DNA of 64,000 nt from NCBI GenBank assembly GCA_963717695.1, contig CAVQWR010000003.1, positions 744,001 through 808,000 of the forward strand. The letters run 5' to 3'. A program made the translations under genes and the position numbers. Origin of the DNA: CAIWHR01 sp963717695. GTDB taxonomy: Bacteria > Pseudomonadota > Gammaproteobacteria > Burkholderiales > Casimicrobiaceae. Below are positions 46,000-55,928 of the stretch, piece by piece (the first letter of the stretch is position 1; each line of letters starts with the position of its first letter). A model generated the notes under the pieces. It saw nothing but the letters and a program-made list of their open reading frames with translations. It was not told the DNA's origin and searched no databases.

Positions 46000-46759
46000 A
46001 GTGCGTACCTCCCGCGAACCATCAGATTTGACACCAAGTGCAAAGTGTTCCCGTCACCCAGATCTCGAATGCTCGCGAACAATATTTCCGAACGAATTTC
46101 CCGATCGAGTCAGCTTGTGTCGCCGCATTGTCGGGACATCCGTCGGTGAAAGGCCGCGCCGCCACTCCGCCTTCGCGCCAACCTGTTTCGGTGCCTCCAC
46201 CGAAACCGGCCACTTCATCTTTCGACGACTGCGGTCCGGATGTTGGCCAATCCGTGACGGTTCTTGTTCGCATTTGGATGCGTCGAGGGGGGCATTTGCA
46301 CATTTTGCGATGCGGTTGTCAATAGAACTCGATTGTGAAAATTCGACAGCAGGATCATCTTGCCGGCAATATGTAAAATTGCTCGACATACAACAATTCG
46401 ATTTCTCCGGGATTTCGTTTCGAAAGCGCAAAGTTACAGGCCCCTATGGGCACTCGGTTGTGGCGGACAACGACGCCACGTTCGTGAAGCTGATGCCAGA
46501 CTTGCCGGGCACCGGCGGTGTGCGGCGGGCACAGCATGTCGATGTTGTCGATGACAGCAGTGCCGGCGGCAACCGGGCAGTACGCCGCCTTCGCGGCTTC
46601 GGGCACTGGCATTTCGGGCGGGGTGGGAAACGGAGAGCCAACCGCCCAACGGCGTTGTTGCATACATTCTGACGCGTGATACGCTGATTCCATGAGGCAA
46701 ATGCTGGTTGCATATCGCGGTTTCGCAGCGGCCGGGCCGCCCTGCGGGCGCGGGTCGGC
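46000..46759. other. 760-bp AT-richer gap without a convincing gene
   Basis: This stretch between the secreted repeat protein and the SulP gene has visibly lower GC than its surroundings, especially around 46300-46440. Open frames exist in several phases on both strands. The longest compact one is 46693-46355 on the minus strand (112 residues, with VAAGTAVIDNIDMLCPPHTA and HNRVPIGACNFALSKR). None resembles a known family and none has a clear ribosome site. It must contain the promoter of the minus-strand gene at 45999 and possibly that of SulP. It could also be a decayed gene. Confidence 0.5.
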
Positions 46760-49066
46760 GTGAACATTCCGGTCGAATCCGGTCCGGCGCTCGCGCCGTC
46801 CGCCGCCAATGAACTTACGGACTCCCCCGGACGCGCTCCGGCAGGGGTGCCCGCGCCGGCAGCCAATACCGCCAACGGCGACATCGCCGGCGGGCTCGCG
46901 GCCGCGGGCGTCAACTTCGCGCTAGCGGTCTCGCTCGGGCTCCTGGCCTTCATGCCGCTGGGGCCGAAGTATTACGAGCTCGGCATCTACGCGGGCTTCG
47001 CGTCCGCGATCTACGGTCAGCTGGTCGCGGGACTCTTCGGCGGCGCCGCGCATCCGGGCAGCGGCCCGCGTGCCGCGACGGCGCTGATTCTCGCGGCGCT
47101 GGTCGCAACCCTCGCCGCCGATCCCGCGCTTGCGCCGTCCGCGGCGCAGGGCCCGTGGTACATCGTCGCGATCGCCGGCGCGACCGTGGTCCTGGCGGGC
47201 ATTGTGCAGATCGTGCTCGGCGCGTTCGGCGCCGGCAACTCCGCGCGCTTCGTGCCGTACCCGTTCGTCGCCGGCTTCATGTGCGGCGCGTCGGCGCTCG
47301 TCATCGCCGTCCAGTTCGCGCCGCTGGCCGGCGTCGGCCAGGCGGAGCTCGCCGCCAATCCCGCGGCAGCGTGGAACGCGATGCAGCCGGCGACGCTCTT
47401 CGTCGGCCTGTTCACGGCCGCGACGATCTGGACGGTCGGCGTGACATGGAAGCGGCTGCCGGCGCCGCTGATCGGCATCATCGCGGGCTCGCTGCTGCAC
47501 TACGCGCTCGCATATCTGATTCCGACGATCCACCTGGGCCCGACCGTCGGCGCCGCGCCCGGATGGCTGCCCGTGCCCGATGCACTTGGTCCGCTCGCGA
47601 CCGCGCCGTGGGACGCGATCAAGGCGCACTGGCGGATCATCGTCCAGACCGCGGGACTCATCGCTTTCATCGGCACGCTCGACGGATTGTTCGCCGCCGT
47701 CGCGATCGACAACGTCACCGACGGACGGCACAGGACGAAGCGCGAAGTCGTCGCACACGGATGCGCGAACGTGGTGTCGGGCCTGTGCGGCGGCGTGCCG
47801 GTCGTGCTGTCGCGCGCCGTGGCGCTCGCGAGCTGGAACGCGGGCGGCCGAACGAAGCGCGCGACGGTCATCGCCGTCGCGGTCCTCGCGTTCGCGCTCG
47901 CCTTCGGCCGACCGCTGATCGCGAAGATTCCAGTGGAAGTGCTCGCCGGAGTGATGATCACGCTGGGCCTCGCGCTGATCGACAACTGGACCAAGGGGCT
48001 CGCGGGGCGGCTGCGTCGCAAGGGCGCGCTGCGCGAGCGCGCGCTCCTGTGGAGCGCCGCGACGGTCGCGCTGGTGGCGCTTGCCGAGATCTTCTTCGGC
48101 TTCATGCCGGCCATCGCCGTGGGCTTCCAGCTGTCCGGGTTCCTGCTCTACCTCGGCATGAATCGCTCGCTGGTGCGAAGCGTTTTCGACGGCACCGTGC
48201 GGCCATCTCGTCGCGTCTGGGGCGGCGAGGACGCGGTTCGCGTCCAGGCGGCGCGGCGGCGCATCCGCGTGATCGAGCTCGAGGGCGCGCTCTTCTTCGG
48301 CAGTGCCGAGCGCCTGATCGAGCGGGTCGAGCCGCTCGCGGGAATTGCCGATGCCGTCGTGCTCGACTTCCGCCGCGTCACGGTGATCGACGCCACCGGC
48401 GCGATGCTGCTCGGCAGCATCGGGCGGCGTCTCGCCAAGAAGGGCACGATGGTGCTGCTCGCCGGCGTGACGCCACAGGGACGGCACGGCGCGACGCTCG
48501 CCGCGCACGACACGTTCCGTGAGCCCACGTCGCGCCTGTGGTTCCGCGACACCGACCAGGCGGTCGAGTGGGCGGAGCGCGCGATCCTCGACGCCAGCGG
48601 GCACGAGCCGCACGCCGGCGTCGCGCTCGAGGCGTTCGCGCTGCTCGAAGGCCTGACGCCGGACGAGCTCGCGCGCATCAGGCGCCACTTCGTGCGTCGC
48701 GAGTTCAGCGCGGACGAAGTTCTGTTCCGCGAAGGCGATCCGGGCGACCGCCTGTGCCTGCTCGCCCGTGGCGCGGTCGAGATCTCGATCCTCGTCCCCG
48801 GCGGTGCCCGTGCGCGCATCGTCACCAACGCCGAAGGTTCCGAGTTCGGCGAAGCGGCGCTGCTCGACGGTCGGCCCCGCTCCGCGACCGCGCAGGCCGT
48901 CGAGCCGACGACCGTCTACGAGCTCACCCGCACCGCGCTCGACGAGATCGCGCGGAGCGAGCCCGCGATCGCCATCCGGCTCTATACCAATCTCGCGCGG
49001 CTGATGGCCATCCGCATGCGCGAGACCAACGAGATCCTGCGCGGGCTCGAAGATTCGCGCGGCTGA
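46760..49066 (+). CDS. SulP/SLC26 anion transporter with STAS and cyclic-nucleotide-binding domains
   Basis: 768-residue inner-membrane transporter. The membrane domain (about residues 40-460) starts with GVNFALAVSLGLLAFMPLGP and GIYAGFASAIYGQLVAGLFG and contains TLDGLFAAVAIDNVTDGRHR and NVVSGLCGGVPVVLSRAVAL. The STAS domain follows (IRVIELEGALFFGSAERLIE, LDFRRVTVIDATGAMLLGSI). Last is a CRP-type cNMP domain (RREFSADEVLFREGDPGDRL) whose phosphate-binding cassette FGEAALLDGRPRSATAQA keeps the Glu and Arg that contact cyclic nucleotide. Transport of sulfate, bicarbonate or another anion cannot be told. The start is GTG 46760, without a strong ribosome site. No frame errors. Confidence 0.88.
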   Translation: MNIPVESGPALAPSAANELTDSPGRAPAGVPAPAANTANGDIAGGLAAAGVNFALAVSLGLLAFMPLGPKYYELGIYAGFASAIYGQLVAGLFGGAAHPGSGPRAATALILAALVATLAADPALAPSAAQGPWYIVAIAGATVVLAGIVQIVLGAFGAGNSARFVPYPFVAGFMCGASALVIAVQFAPLAGVGQAELAANPAAAWNAMQPATLFVGLFTAATIWTVGVTWKRLPAPLIGIIAGSLLHYALAYLIPTIHLGPTVGAAPGWLPVPDALGPLATAPWDAIKAHWRIIVQTAGLIAFIGTLDGLFAAVAIDNVTDGRHRTKREVVAHGCANVVSGLCGGVPVVLSRAVALASWNAGGRTKRATVIAVAVLAFALAFGRPLIAKIPVEVLAGVMITLGLALIDNWTKGLAGRLRRKGALRERALLWSAATVALVALAEIFFGFMPAIAVGFQLSGFLLYLGMNRSLVRSVFDGTVRPSRRVWGGEDAVRVQAARRRIRVIELEGALFFGSAERLIERVEPLAGIADAVVLDFRRVTVIDATGAMLLGSIGRRLAKKGTMVLLAGVTPQGRHGATLAAHDTFREPTSRLWFRDTDQAVEWAERAILDASGHEPHAGVALEAFALLEGLTPDELARIRRHFVRREFSADEVLFREGDPGDRLCLLARGAVEISILVPGGARARIVTNAEGSEFGEAALLDGRPRSATAQAVEPTTVYELTRTALDEIARSEPAIAIRLYTNLARLMAIRMRETNEILRGLEDSRG

Positions 49067-49199
49067 CGCGACGGCGGCGTCCTGCTAGTTCGACCTGCTC
49101 GCACTGAGCTTTCGCTCGACGCAGCCGAGAATGCGAATCGACGCTCTGGACGCGCGCGCCGATGGCGTCACGTCCCGCGGTGCGACGGAGATTCGGGCC

Positions 49200-49712
49200 C
49201 TATTTCTTCGCGGCCGGCGTCGCTGCCGGTGCAGGCGCGGGCGACGCCGGCGGCGCATCGGCGTTCCACGTGTCGCGGATGTATTGCCACTTGCCGTCCT
49301 TCTTGCGCGACACGGACAGGAACTTGCCGGACTCGACGACGGCGCCCTTGACGGTCGCCTTGTACGTGCCCGATTCCCAGCCCATGTTGCCGGAGACCCC
49401 AACCTCGGTCTTGGGATCGATGACGAAGACCGCGCCCGCCGCCTTCGTCGCTGTGATGTCGCTCGTGAAGAACGCGAGGATCGCGGCGCGGCCGCGTACC
49501 GCCGGAGCGCCGGGAGGCAGCAGCAGCGCGTCCTCCGCGTATTGCGCGGCGACGCCCTTCGCGTCGCCCGCGTTGTAGGCCTTCTCCCAGGCCATCGTCT
49601 GGGCGCGAATCGCGGCCTCGTCCGAAGAAGCCGCGTGCGCGAACCCAACGCACGCGCCGAGCAGCACCGCGAATGCGGCAGCGCCGCGGCTGATGGTCGT
49701 TGCACGCATCAT
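49200..49712 (-). CDS. Exported DUF4440/SnoaL-type NTF2-like protein
   Basis: About 170 residues. MMRATTISRGAAAFAVLLGA with CVGFAHAASSDEAA is a signal peptide. The mature part is an NTF2-like cone: IRAQTMAWEKAYNAGDAKGV, AAQYAEDALLLPPGAPAVRG, RAAILAFFTSDITATKAAGA, then KDGKWQYIRDTWNADAPPAS, the standard DUF4440 ending. The tail is Pro/Ala-rich (PAPAPAATPAAKK). A GGGAGAAG ribosome site precedes the ATG pair at 49712/49709. Probably a periplasmic ligand binder or isomerase-like enzyme; the substrate is unknown. It overlaps no neighbour and lies downstream of the protease gene. Confidence 0.83.
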   Translation of the reverse strand: MMRATTISRGAAAFAVLLGACVGFAHAASSDEAAIRAQTMAWEKAYNAGDAKGVAAQYAEDALLLPPGAPAVRGRAAILAFFTSDITATKAAGAVFVIDPKTEVGVSGNMGWESGTYKATVKGAVVESGKFLSVSRKKDGKWQYIRDTWNADAPPASPAPAPAATPAAKK

Positions 49713-49871
49713 CTTCTTCTCCCTGGTGAGTTTGTCGACTCGCACTCGTTCCGGCACGCCCGACCCGACCGGCAGCAATATAGTCGTTAACGGCGCCGCC
49801 GTGAACGATGCCCGGAAAAAAGGCCGATCCCTCGCGAGATCGGCCTCGTTCGCGGCAACGCCGAACGCGAG

Positions 49872-52472
49872 CTACTGGTGCTCGCAGCGTCCCATCAGCG
49901 CACCGTTCTTGACCTGCTTGATGAAGGTCTCGGGGAAATCGACCTCCATCGAAACACCGTGCTTGCAGATGAAGACCTTCCGCATGTCGACGTACCAGGT
50001 GAGTGGAAATCCCGGAATGCCGCCGACCATCTCGGTGCCGCGGCCGTTGATCGAGCCCGGACCGTCGAGGCCGAAGCGATAGGCCTCGGCCACGCCCTGG
50101 GTGCGGAAGAAGTCCGCTAGCTTGATCCAGCCGAGGTCCTCCAGCCACATCATCCCGTGGAAGCCGCTCTCGAAGAACGTGCCGGCCCGCGCGATCATCA
50201 CCTTGCCGTCGTCGCTCATGTCGTTGGTGAAGACCGGGATCGGTCCGAATGTTGCCTGAATGAACTCCGCGCCGTCGACCTCGCAGCTGAATCCGAAGTC
50301 GTAGAAGGGCAGGTCGACGCACCATTGCAGCTTGCGCGTCGCGGTGAACGCACCCGGTTGCACGCCCTTCTTCGCATTCCAGAACACCACGCCATCCTTT
50401 TCCGTCTCGAGCGCGATGCGGCTGCCATCCGGGGTCATCGCGTAGCCGCCGTCGAGCGCGCCGATCGCCTTGTACAGGTCGATCGGGTCTCCTTCGTCGA
50501 TCCACGCATACGCCTTGGAGAAATTGCTCGTGCCGAGCACCACATGCCCGTCGCCCGAAATCGCATGGGCGCGGTGCCACGGCTCGGTCGTCAAATCCAC
50601 GCCCTTGAGGCTCAGCTGGCGCATGGTGCGGCCGGCGGTCCAGATGAACGGCACGATCTCGCCGCCGCCTGCGCCGCCGTCGTCCGAGTAGCCTCCTTCG
50701 CAGCTGCCGTCGCCATTGCGATCGACATACGCCGTGCCAACCGCCGTCCGGGCCTTCGCATCCAGCGCCCAGCCGTAGCTGCTGGAGAACCCGATCTGGC
50801 TGCCGCCGAAGCAGGTGTTGCCGTTCAGGCTGCCGAGATCCGTCGACGATGCCGGTCTGTGGTGTCCCAGATGCCCGCCGAATTGGTCTTGAGCGGCAGT
50901 CCGGTAAAAGGATCGGTACCGGCCGGTCTTGCCGTTCTGATCCGTCTGCACGATCAATTGCCGGCCATCGCGCGTGATGCTGGCATTCGTTCCCAGCAAT
51001 CCCGCGGGAGCGTATCTGGATGCCGTTCTGCGCATCCCAGACAAAGGGAACGTTGTCGATGGTTCCCGCGGCCCGCTTGCCATCCTTCGACATGCTGCCG
51101 AGGTAGCCATTGGTGATCGGCGTGTACTGCACGCCGTCGAGGTAGCCGTTGAAATAGAAGTTGGCCCGCTTGGTAACCCCGGCTTCCGCCGTGATGGCGC
51201 TCGCGAGGCACGGCGTGTCCTTGGCGACGTTCGCCTGCTCGTCGGTGTTCCAGTACTCGGCTTCCGAAACCAGCGCGCGTTGGCGCGGTGGGGTAACCGC
51301 CGGCGACGATCTCTTCCATGTAGAGCACGTACTTCTGGCCCGGCGTCAGATTGTTGATGCGAAAGCGTCCGTCCGGGCCGATCTTGCCCTGCGTCTTGTC
51401 GCCCGTCATCGCCGAAATCGCGTCGCCGAGTGGATCGGCCACATTGCGCGCAATGATGTTGATGCCGCTGTACTGGCGTGCGGCCGTCCTTGAGATAGAG
51501 CGTGCCGGCGATCGAGCCCCGCGTCTTGGAATAGGCCGCCGTCGGGTAGAGATCCGAGATGGCGGCGATGTCGTCAGCTCGGTCGACGCTGCTCTGCTCG
51601 AAGCCCGGATTGCGACCGTTCGCGTCGAGCACCATCGGATTGATGAATGGGAACATCGTTTCGATGTACTTCGGGATCCAGCCGGTTGGCGGAAGGATCG
51701 GGGTTGCGCCACGAGTGGACCGGCGCCACGCAGCCGGGGACGCCCGGATAGAGATCCTGGCCCCAGCCCGGCGAGCTGAAGTATCCCAATTGCCCGTTGA
51801 CCTGCGAATGCGACAGGTTGATCGCGTGACCGAATTCGTGGGTGAACACGCCGGCGATGCGCTTGCCGTCCACGTCGGGCTCGGGAACGCCGTTGTCGGG
51901 GTCGGCCGGTTCGCTGGAAACGATCCAGCCGTTCATCACCGCCGTCGCCTTGACGATGGTCTCGGGAAAGCCGTCGCCGTCATGGTCTTCGGCAAATTCC
52001 GCGAAGGCAATGCCCAGCACCTGGTCCTTCGGCGCACCGAAGATCTCCTCGATCACCGCGCCGTACTGGTCGTAGATGACATACATGCCGCCTTCATTTA
52101 TGTGGCCGTAGACCTTGGCGGCGGTTGCGCCGTCGACCACGTCCACGCCGATGCTCGGCACCTGGCTGAACTTGGTGAAATTCGCCGGATCGGTGACGGC
52201 CCTCCACGTCGAGGTTGCCACGTCGCTCCACTGCTTCAGCGCAAAGGCGGTGATCCGGTCGGCCTGAACGTTGTTGAGGAACACCGTGCCGTCGTCCGCT
52301 GTAGGCAAAGTCGCCGATATCGGTATAGACCTTGACGGGACCCTTGCTGGTGTCCCAGCGCAGCGGCTGCGGATTGCGCGGATTGTCCGTCGTCAGCAGA
52401 GGACCGGCAGCCTGCGCGACCGAGAGGACCGACAGCCAGAGCAGCAGCCAGAGCCAGCTTGAGCGTTTTCAT
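49872..52472 (-). CDS. Secreted zinc metalloprotease-like protein, many frame errors
   Basis: About 860 residues when the pieces are joined. The signal peptide MKTLKLALAAALAVGPLG is followed by a domain with FLNNVQADRITAFALKQWSD and VDVVDGATAAKVYGHINEGG. The zinc site is RIAGVFTHEFGHAINLSHSQ (HExGH plus a third His), as in metzincin-like proteases. After YPTAAYSKTRGSIAGTLYLK come Ig-like and beta-propeller-like parts with repeated WTAGRTMRQLSLKGVDLT and DEGDPIDLYKAIGALDGGYA units. The chain ends FIKQVKNGALMGRCEHQ. Frame changes near 52310, 51700, 51480, 51280, 51000, 50930 and 50850. The ATG overlaps the preceding stop (TGATG), so it is co-translated with its neighbour. Confidence 0.78.
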
Positions 52473-53181
52473 CAGCGCATCACCCCTTTTTCGATCCATT
52501 GTTCCTTGACGGCGCGCTTGACGAGGTTGATGAGCACGTCGCCCTCGACCGGCCCGGCGGCTTGGCCAGCATTGCCGACTCGCTGCGCATTGAGCACGCT
52601 CGGATCGACGGTCATCCCCTTGAACAGGCCGCGGTTGTCGAAGCTGTTGGCCGCCTGCGAGCCGCTGTACGTGAACTTCCCCTGCGCCATGCCGACCGGC
52701 GTGCGCATGCCGCTGCGGCTGACCGGCTTGTTCATGAACGTCGTGACCTTTTCGCCGACGGTCCAGTTGGCCATGCCTTCGATTTTCGTGGGGAGAAGGT
52801 AGCGGCCGTCCGCCGTCTTGCGCGCCTTCAAGCAGGCCGTACTGGCGGAACGTGTAAGTCGCTGTTCACCGCCATGTCGCGCTTGATGCTGCCGTTGACC
52901 TTCATCGTGACCTCCGTGAACGGGAGGCCGTTTTCGACGCCGTCGGTGACCTTGGTGACCTCGCCGGTCACGATGACGTCCGCCGCGTGGATCATCTGCT
53001 TCAGGTTCTGCGGCACGAGCTGTGACGCCTGCGACGGCAACGCCGAAATGGCGGCCAGCGCGAAGACGCCGGGCAACACGGCGCGCTTCAACGCGACCGC
53101 GAGACGCGCCAGCCCCGACTCGGGCGTGCGCGCGTCGTGGCGAGGGCAAACGGACTTGACGGGATACTGGGATCGATTCAT
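52472..53181 (-). CDS. Secreted partner protein of the metalloprotease gene
   Basis: About 236 residues with one indel near 52850. ATG 53181 gives MNRSQYPVKSVCPRHDARTP, and the signal sequence follows later (AVLPGVFALAAISALPSQAS). The mature region AADVIVTGEVTKVTDGVENG then LPFTEVTMKVNGSIKRDM is a beta-rich domain of the kind that reads as a secretion-system or inhibitor-like Ig fold. The second part has KFTYSGSQAANSFDNRGLFK. It ends VKEQWIEKGVMR and shares the TGATG junction with the protease gene. A role as inhibitor, chaperone or cofactor of the protease is inferred only from the coupling. Confidence 0.65.
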
Positions 53182-53398
53182 GGGGTCTCGCTCGACGAGA
53201 TGCGCACGCTGTCGGGGTGCGACTTCCGCGGGCGAAGTGTAGAGACCCACGAAATTGTGTCAATTGCAAAATGTGTACGTATTCGTTGCGAGAATTGCAA
53301 CGTCGACTTTCTTGCCGGCCCTATACTTCCCGCAGGGACGATTCCGGCCGGCCCGGCCGATTGCCGTGGTTCGCGGCGTCGGCTCGCCGCCTCCAGAC

Positions 53399-55015
53399 AT
53401 GCACGCAGAACCGACCTTCATCATCCGCACAACGCAGGAGATCTTTGCCCCGGTGATCGATCAGGTCACGCGCGGAGGGCGAGGGTCCGCCGCGCGCGCC
53501 ATCGACGCGGCCATTGCCGAGCACGGCGACAACGCAACCCCGTTGCACCGCGCCTTCGGGGCGATTGCGCGCGGCGCTCATTGCATCAACGACGGCCGCT
53601 ATGAAGAGGCGCTGGATTCGATTATTCCGGCGCTCGATGAGCTCGAGCGCAGTTCATTCAACAATCGACTCGCCTGGCTGCATTCGATGGTGGGCTTCGC
53701 GGTGGGAATGATGGGAAATCCCGAACGCGGCCTCGCATGGACGGCGCGCGCAGTCGACGCGGTCGACGCCACGCCTGCCTCCGTCGACAGCTTCACCGCC
53801 TACAGCAACCATGGCTGCCTGCTCGGAATGGCGGGCGAGCACGACGCCTCCAAGCAGGCCCTGGAGCAGGCGCTCGGCATCGCACTCGCAACAGAACAGG
53901 TCGGAAGCCAGTTCATCGCGCTGTCGAATATTTCCTACGGCCTGCTGATGAAGCTGCAGGAGACGGAAGCGCTGACCGTCGTGCAAAGGAAGTCGCTGGC
54001 GAATCAGGCGCTGAAATATGCCGAGCGCGCGAGAAAGCTCTGCTCCGGCGATGATCTCGGACTGGATCCTGCGGGCATGGACAGCCTCATCGGGCAGGCG
54101 ATGCTCCACGCGGGCAATGTCGCGGGCGCGCGGGCGATGTTCGCGCAGGCACTGCAGATCGGCCCGACACATCCGCCGGTCAGCGCCGAGCTGCATCTCG
54201 GCTTCGCGGTTGCCCTTCGCCTCGGCGCCGACTTCGAGGATGCCCGCGCGCACCTTCGAGTCGCGCACGACATTGCAGCCGCCGCACAACTCGCTCTCAC
54301 GCTGGATCGCGTAATGGCCGAGGGGGTCGCGCTGGAATCGGCGGCGGGAAACACGGCCGCCGTCCTGGACTGGACGACGCGGCGGTGCCAGTTTCTCGAA
54401 CGGCACTACAAGCAGCGCCTGCGGCTGCTTGCGCGAAGCACGGAACTCGCGACCCGGGCCGACTCGGTGAGCCAAAGGGCGTCAGGCTATCAGCAGGAAG
54501 CCCTGTCCCTCACCGCGAAGACGCGCGACTGGGGCGATGACAACCTGCGGGATGCGCTGACTCACGCCTTCAATCGCCGGGGGCTCGCGCGCGTCGCCGG
54601 TCACATCTTCGCGCCGTTTCGGAATCTTGCGACCGTCGTGATCGACGTCGACCATTTCACATCGATCAACGAATCGTATGGCCGACACGCAGGCGACCTG
54701 CTGCTGAAGCACGTCGCCGCGAGCATAGGTTCGCAACTGCGCAGCGGAGACCAGTTCGCGCGCGCGGAAGGCGGGGAGTTCCAGCTGCTGCTGCTCGATG
54801 CGACGCCCGAGGCGGCCCTCGAGACCTGCGAGCGAATCCGCACGGCCATCGAGCGCGGGCGCCTGCTCCCATCGCATCCGGACGTCGGGGTCACCGTCAG
54901 CATCGGTGTCTGCAATCGGTCGTCCGAGAAGACCTTCGACGCCACGCTCGCGGCCGCCGACCGGGCGCTCGAGCAAGCCAAGAAATCGGGCCGGAACCGG
55001 ACGTGCGTCGCCTGA
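53399..55015 (+). CDS. TPR-like sensor with degenerate GGDEF domain
   Basis: 538-residue cytoplasmic protein. Residues about 20-370 are helical repeats of TPR type (ARAIDAAIAEHGDNATPLHR, YSNHGCLLGMAGEHDASKQA, AMLHAGNVAGARAMFAQALQ). The C-terminal 170 residues form a GGDEF fold with the linker LTHAFNRRGLARVAG and metal Asp in TVVIDVDHFTSINESYGRHA. The signature that should be GGDEF reads EGGEF (FARAEGGEFQLLLL), and the downstream VTVSIGVCNRS is normal. With the third-position Asp lost, diguanylate cyclase activity is doubtful. ATG 53399 is chosen over 53255, because the upstream part is not family-like. Confidence 0.85.
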   Translation: MHAEPTFIIRTTQEIFAPVIDQVTRGGRGSAARAIDAAIAEHGDNATPLHRAFGAIARGAHCINDGRYEEALDSIIPALDELERSSFNNRLAWLHSMVGFAVGMMGNPERGLAWTARAVDAVDATPASVDSFTAYSNHGCLLGMAGEHDASKQALEQALGIALATEQVGSQFIALSNISYGLLMKLQETEALTVVQRKSLANQALKYAERARKLCSGDDLGLDPAGMDSLIGQAMLHAGNVAGARAMFAQALQIGPTHPPVSAELHLGFAVALRLGADFEDARAHLRVAHDIAAAAQLALTLDRVMAEGVALESAAGNTAAVLDWTTRRCQFLERHYKQRLRLLARSTELATRADSVSQRASGYQQEALSLTAKTRDWGDDNLRDALTHAFNRRGLARVAGHIFAPFRNLATVVIDVDHFTSINESYGRHAGDLLLKHVAASIGSQLRSGDQFARAEGGEFQLLLLDATPEAALETCERIRTAIERGRLLPSHPDVGVTVSIGVCNRSSEKTFDATLAAADRALEQAKKSGRNRTCVA

Positions 55016-55025
55016 CCGCGGCGGC

Positions 55026-55928
55026 CTAGCGCTGCGCGATCCCGCGCGCGAGGTCGAGGACCTTGTTGGCGGAGGGCGCAAGGATCCGGTTCTTCGGCCA
55101 GATGGCGTGCACGTACGCGTAGAGGCTGGATGGATCGTCCGGATCGAGCCCGCGCAGCGAATGCGAGTGCTGCGCGAAGACCTGCGCCGGCAGTATGCCG
55201 ATCAGATCGGTCGTGGCGACGAGATTCGCGAGCACGCCAAGGTCGTCACATTCGATGGCCACGGGAATCTTCTCCGACACTTCCAGGCCGAAGCAGGTGC
55301 GCAGTTCGCGGTCGATGGCCGGTTCGATCCGGGCCAGCGCCAGCCGATGGATCAGAAGGTCCCGTGCCGTCACCTTCCCCGCAGTGGCGAGCGGATGGCC
55401 ATTGCGACAGCAGACGACGCACTTGAAGACCGCGAGCTTCTTCGATGCATAGCGGTCTTCCCTGGCCGCCACGTTGCGGACATCACCGAAGCAGATGTCG
55501 ACGTCGTTCTCGTCCAGCCGTTCGATCAACGCGGACATGTTGCCGAGCTCCACCTGGATCAGCAGGTGCGGCGTCTGCTCGTGCATCGAGCGGATGAGCT
55601 CCGGAACCAGAATGGACGCCGGTATCGGGCCGGCGCCGATGCAGACGCGGTCGGAGTCTCCCCTCCGCAGCAAATCGAGATTGAGCTCGAAGCGCCTGTT
55701 CTCGAAATCGAGCGCCCGCGCGTGCCCCAGCACCGCTTCTCCGGCCGCCGTCAGCGTCACACCGTTCATGCTCCGGTGAAAGAGCTGCAGGCCGAGATCG
55801 TCTTCCACCGATTGAATGCTGCGGCTGAACGCCGACGGACTGAGATGAACGCGCGTCGCGGCGCGTGAAATGCGGCCCTCCTCGGCGAGCGCGATGAGGT
55901 GAACGAGGTTCCTGGGGCTGAGCTTCAT
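55026..55928 (-). CDS. LysR family transcriptional regulator
   Basis: 300-residue LysR regulator. The N-terminal winged helix-turn-helix is LVHLIALAEEGRISRAATRV with HLSPSAFSRSIQSVEDDLGL and QLFHRSMNGVTLTAAGEAVL. The effector domain starts VCIGAGPIPASILVPELIRS and contains LNMSALIERLDENDVDICFG-like strands and LIGILPAQVFAQHSHSLRGL. It ends LDLARGIAQR. The effector is unknown. It lies convergent to the GGDEF gene, 11 bases apart, and faces about 380 bases of apparently gene-free DNA, so the usual divergent target of LysR regulators is not obvious. Confidence 0.9.
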   Translation of the reverse strand: MKLSPRNLVHLIALAEEGRISRAATRVHLSPSAFSRSIQSVEDDLGLQLFHRSMNGVTLTAAGEAVLGHARALDFENRRFELNLDLLRRGDSDRVCIGAGPIPASILVPELIRSMHEQTPHLLIQVELGNMSALIERLDENDVDICFGDVRNVAAREDRYASKKLAVFKCVVCCRNGHPLATAGKVTARDLLIHRLALARIEPAIDRELRTCFGLEVSEKIPVAIECDDLGVLANLVATTDLIGILPAQVFAQHSHSLRGLDPDDPSSLYAYVHAIWPKNRILAPSANKVLDLARGIAQR

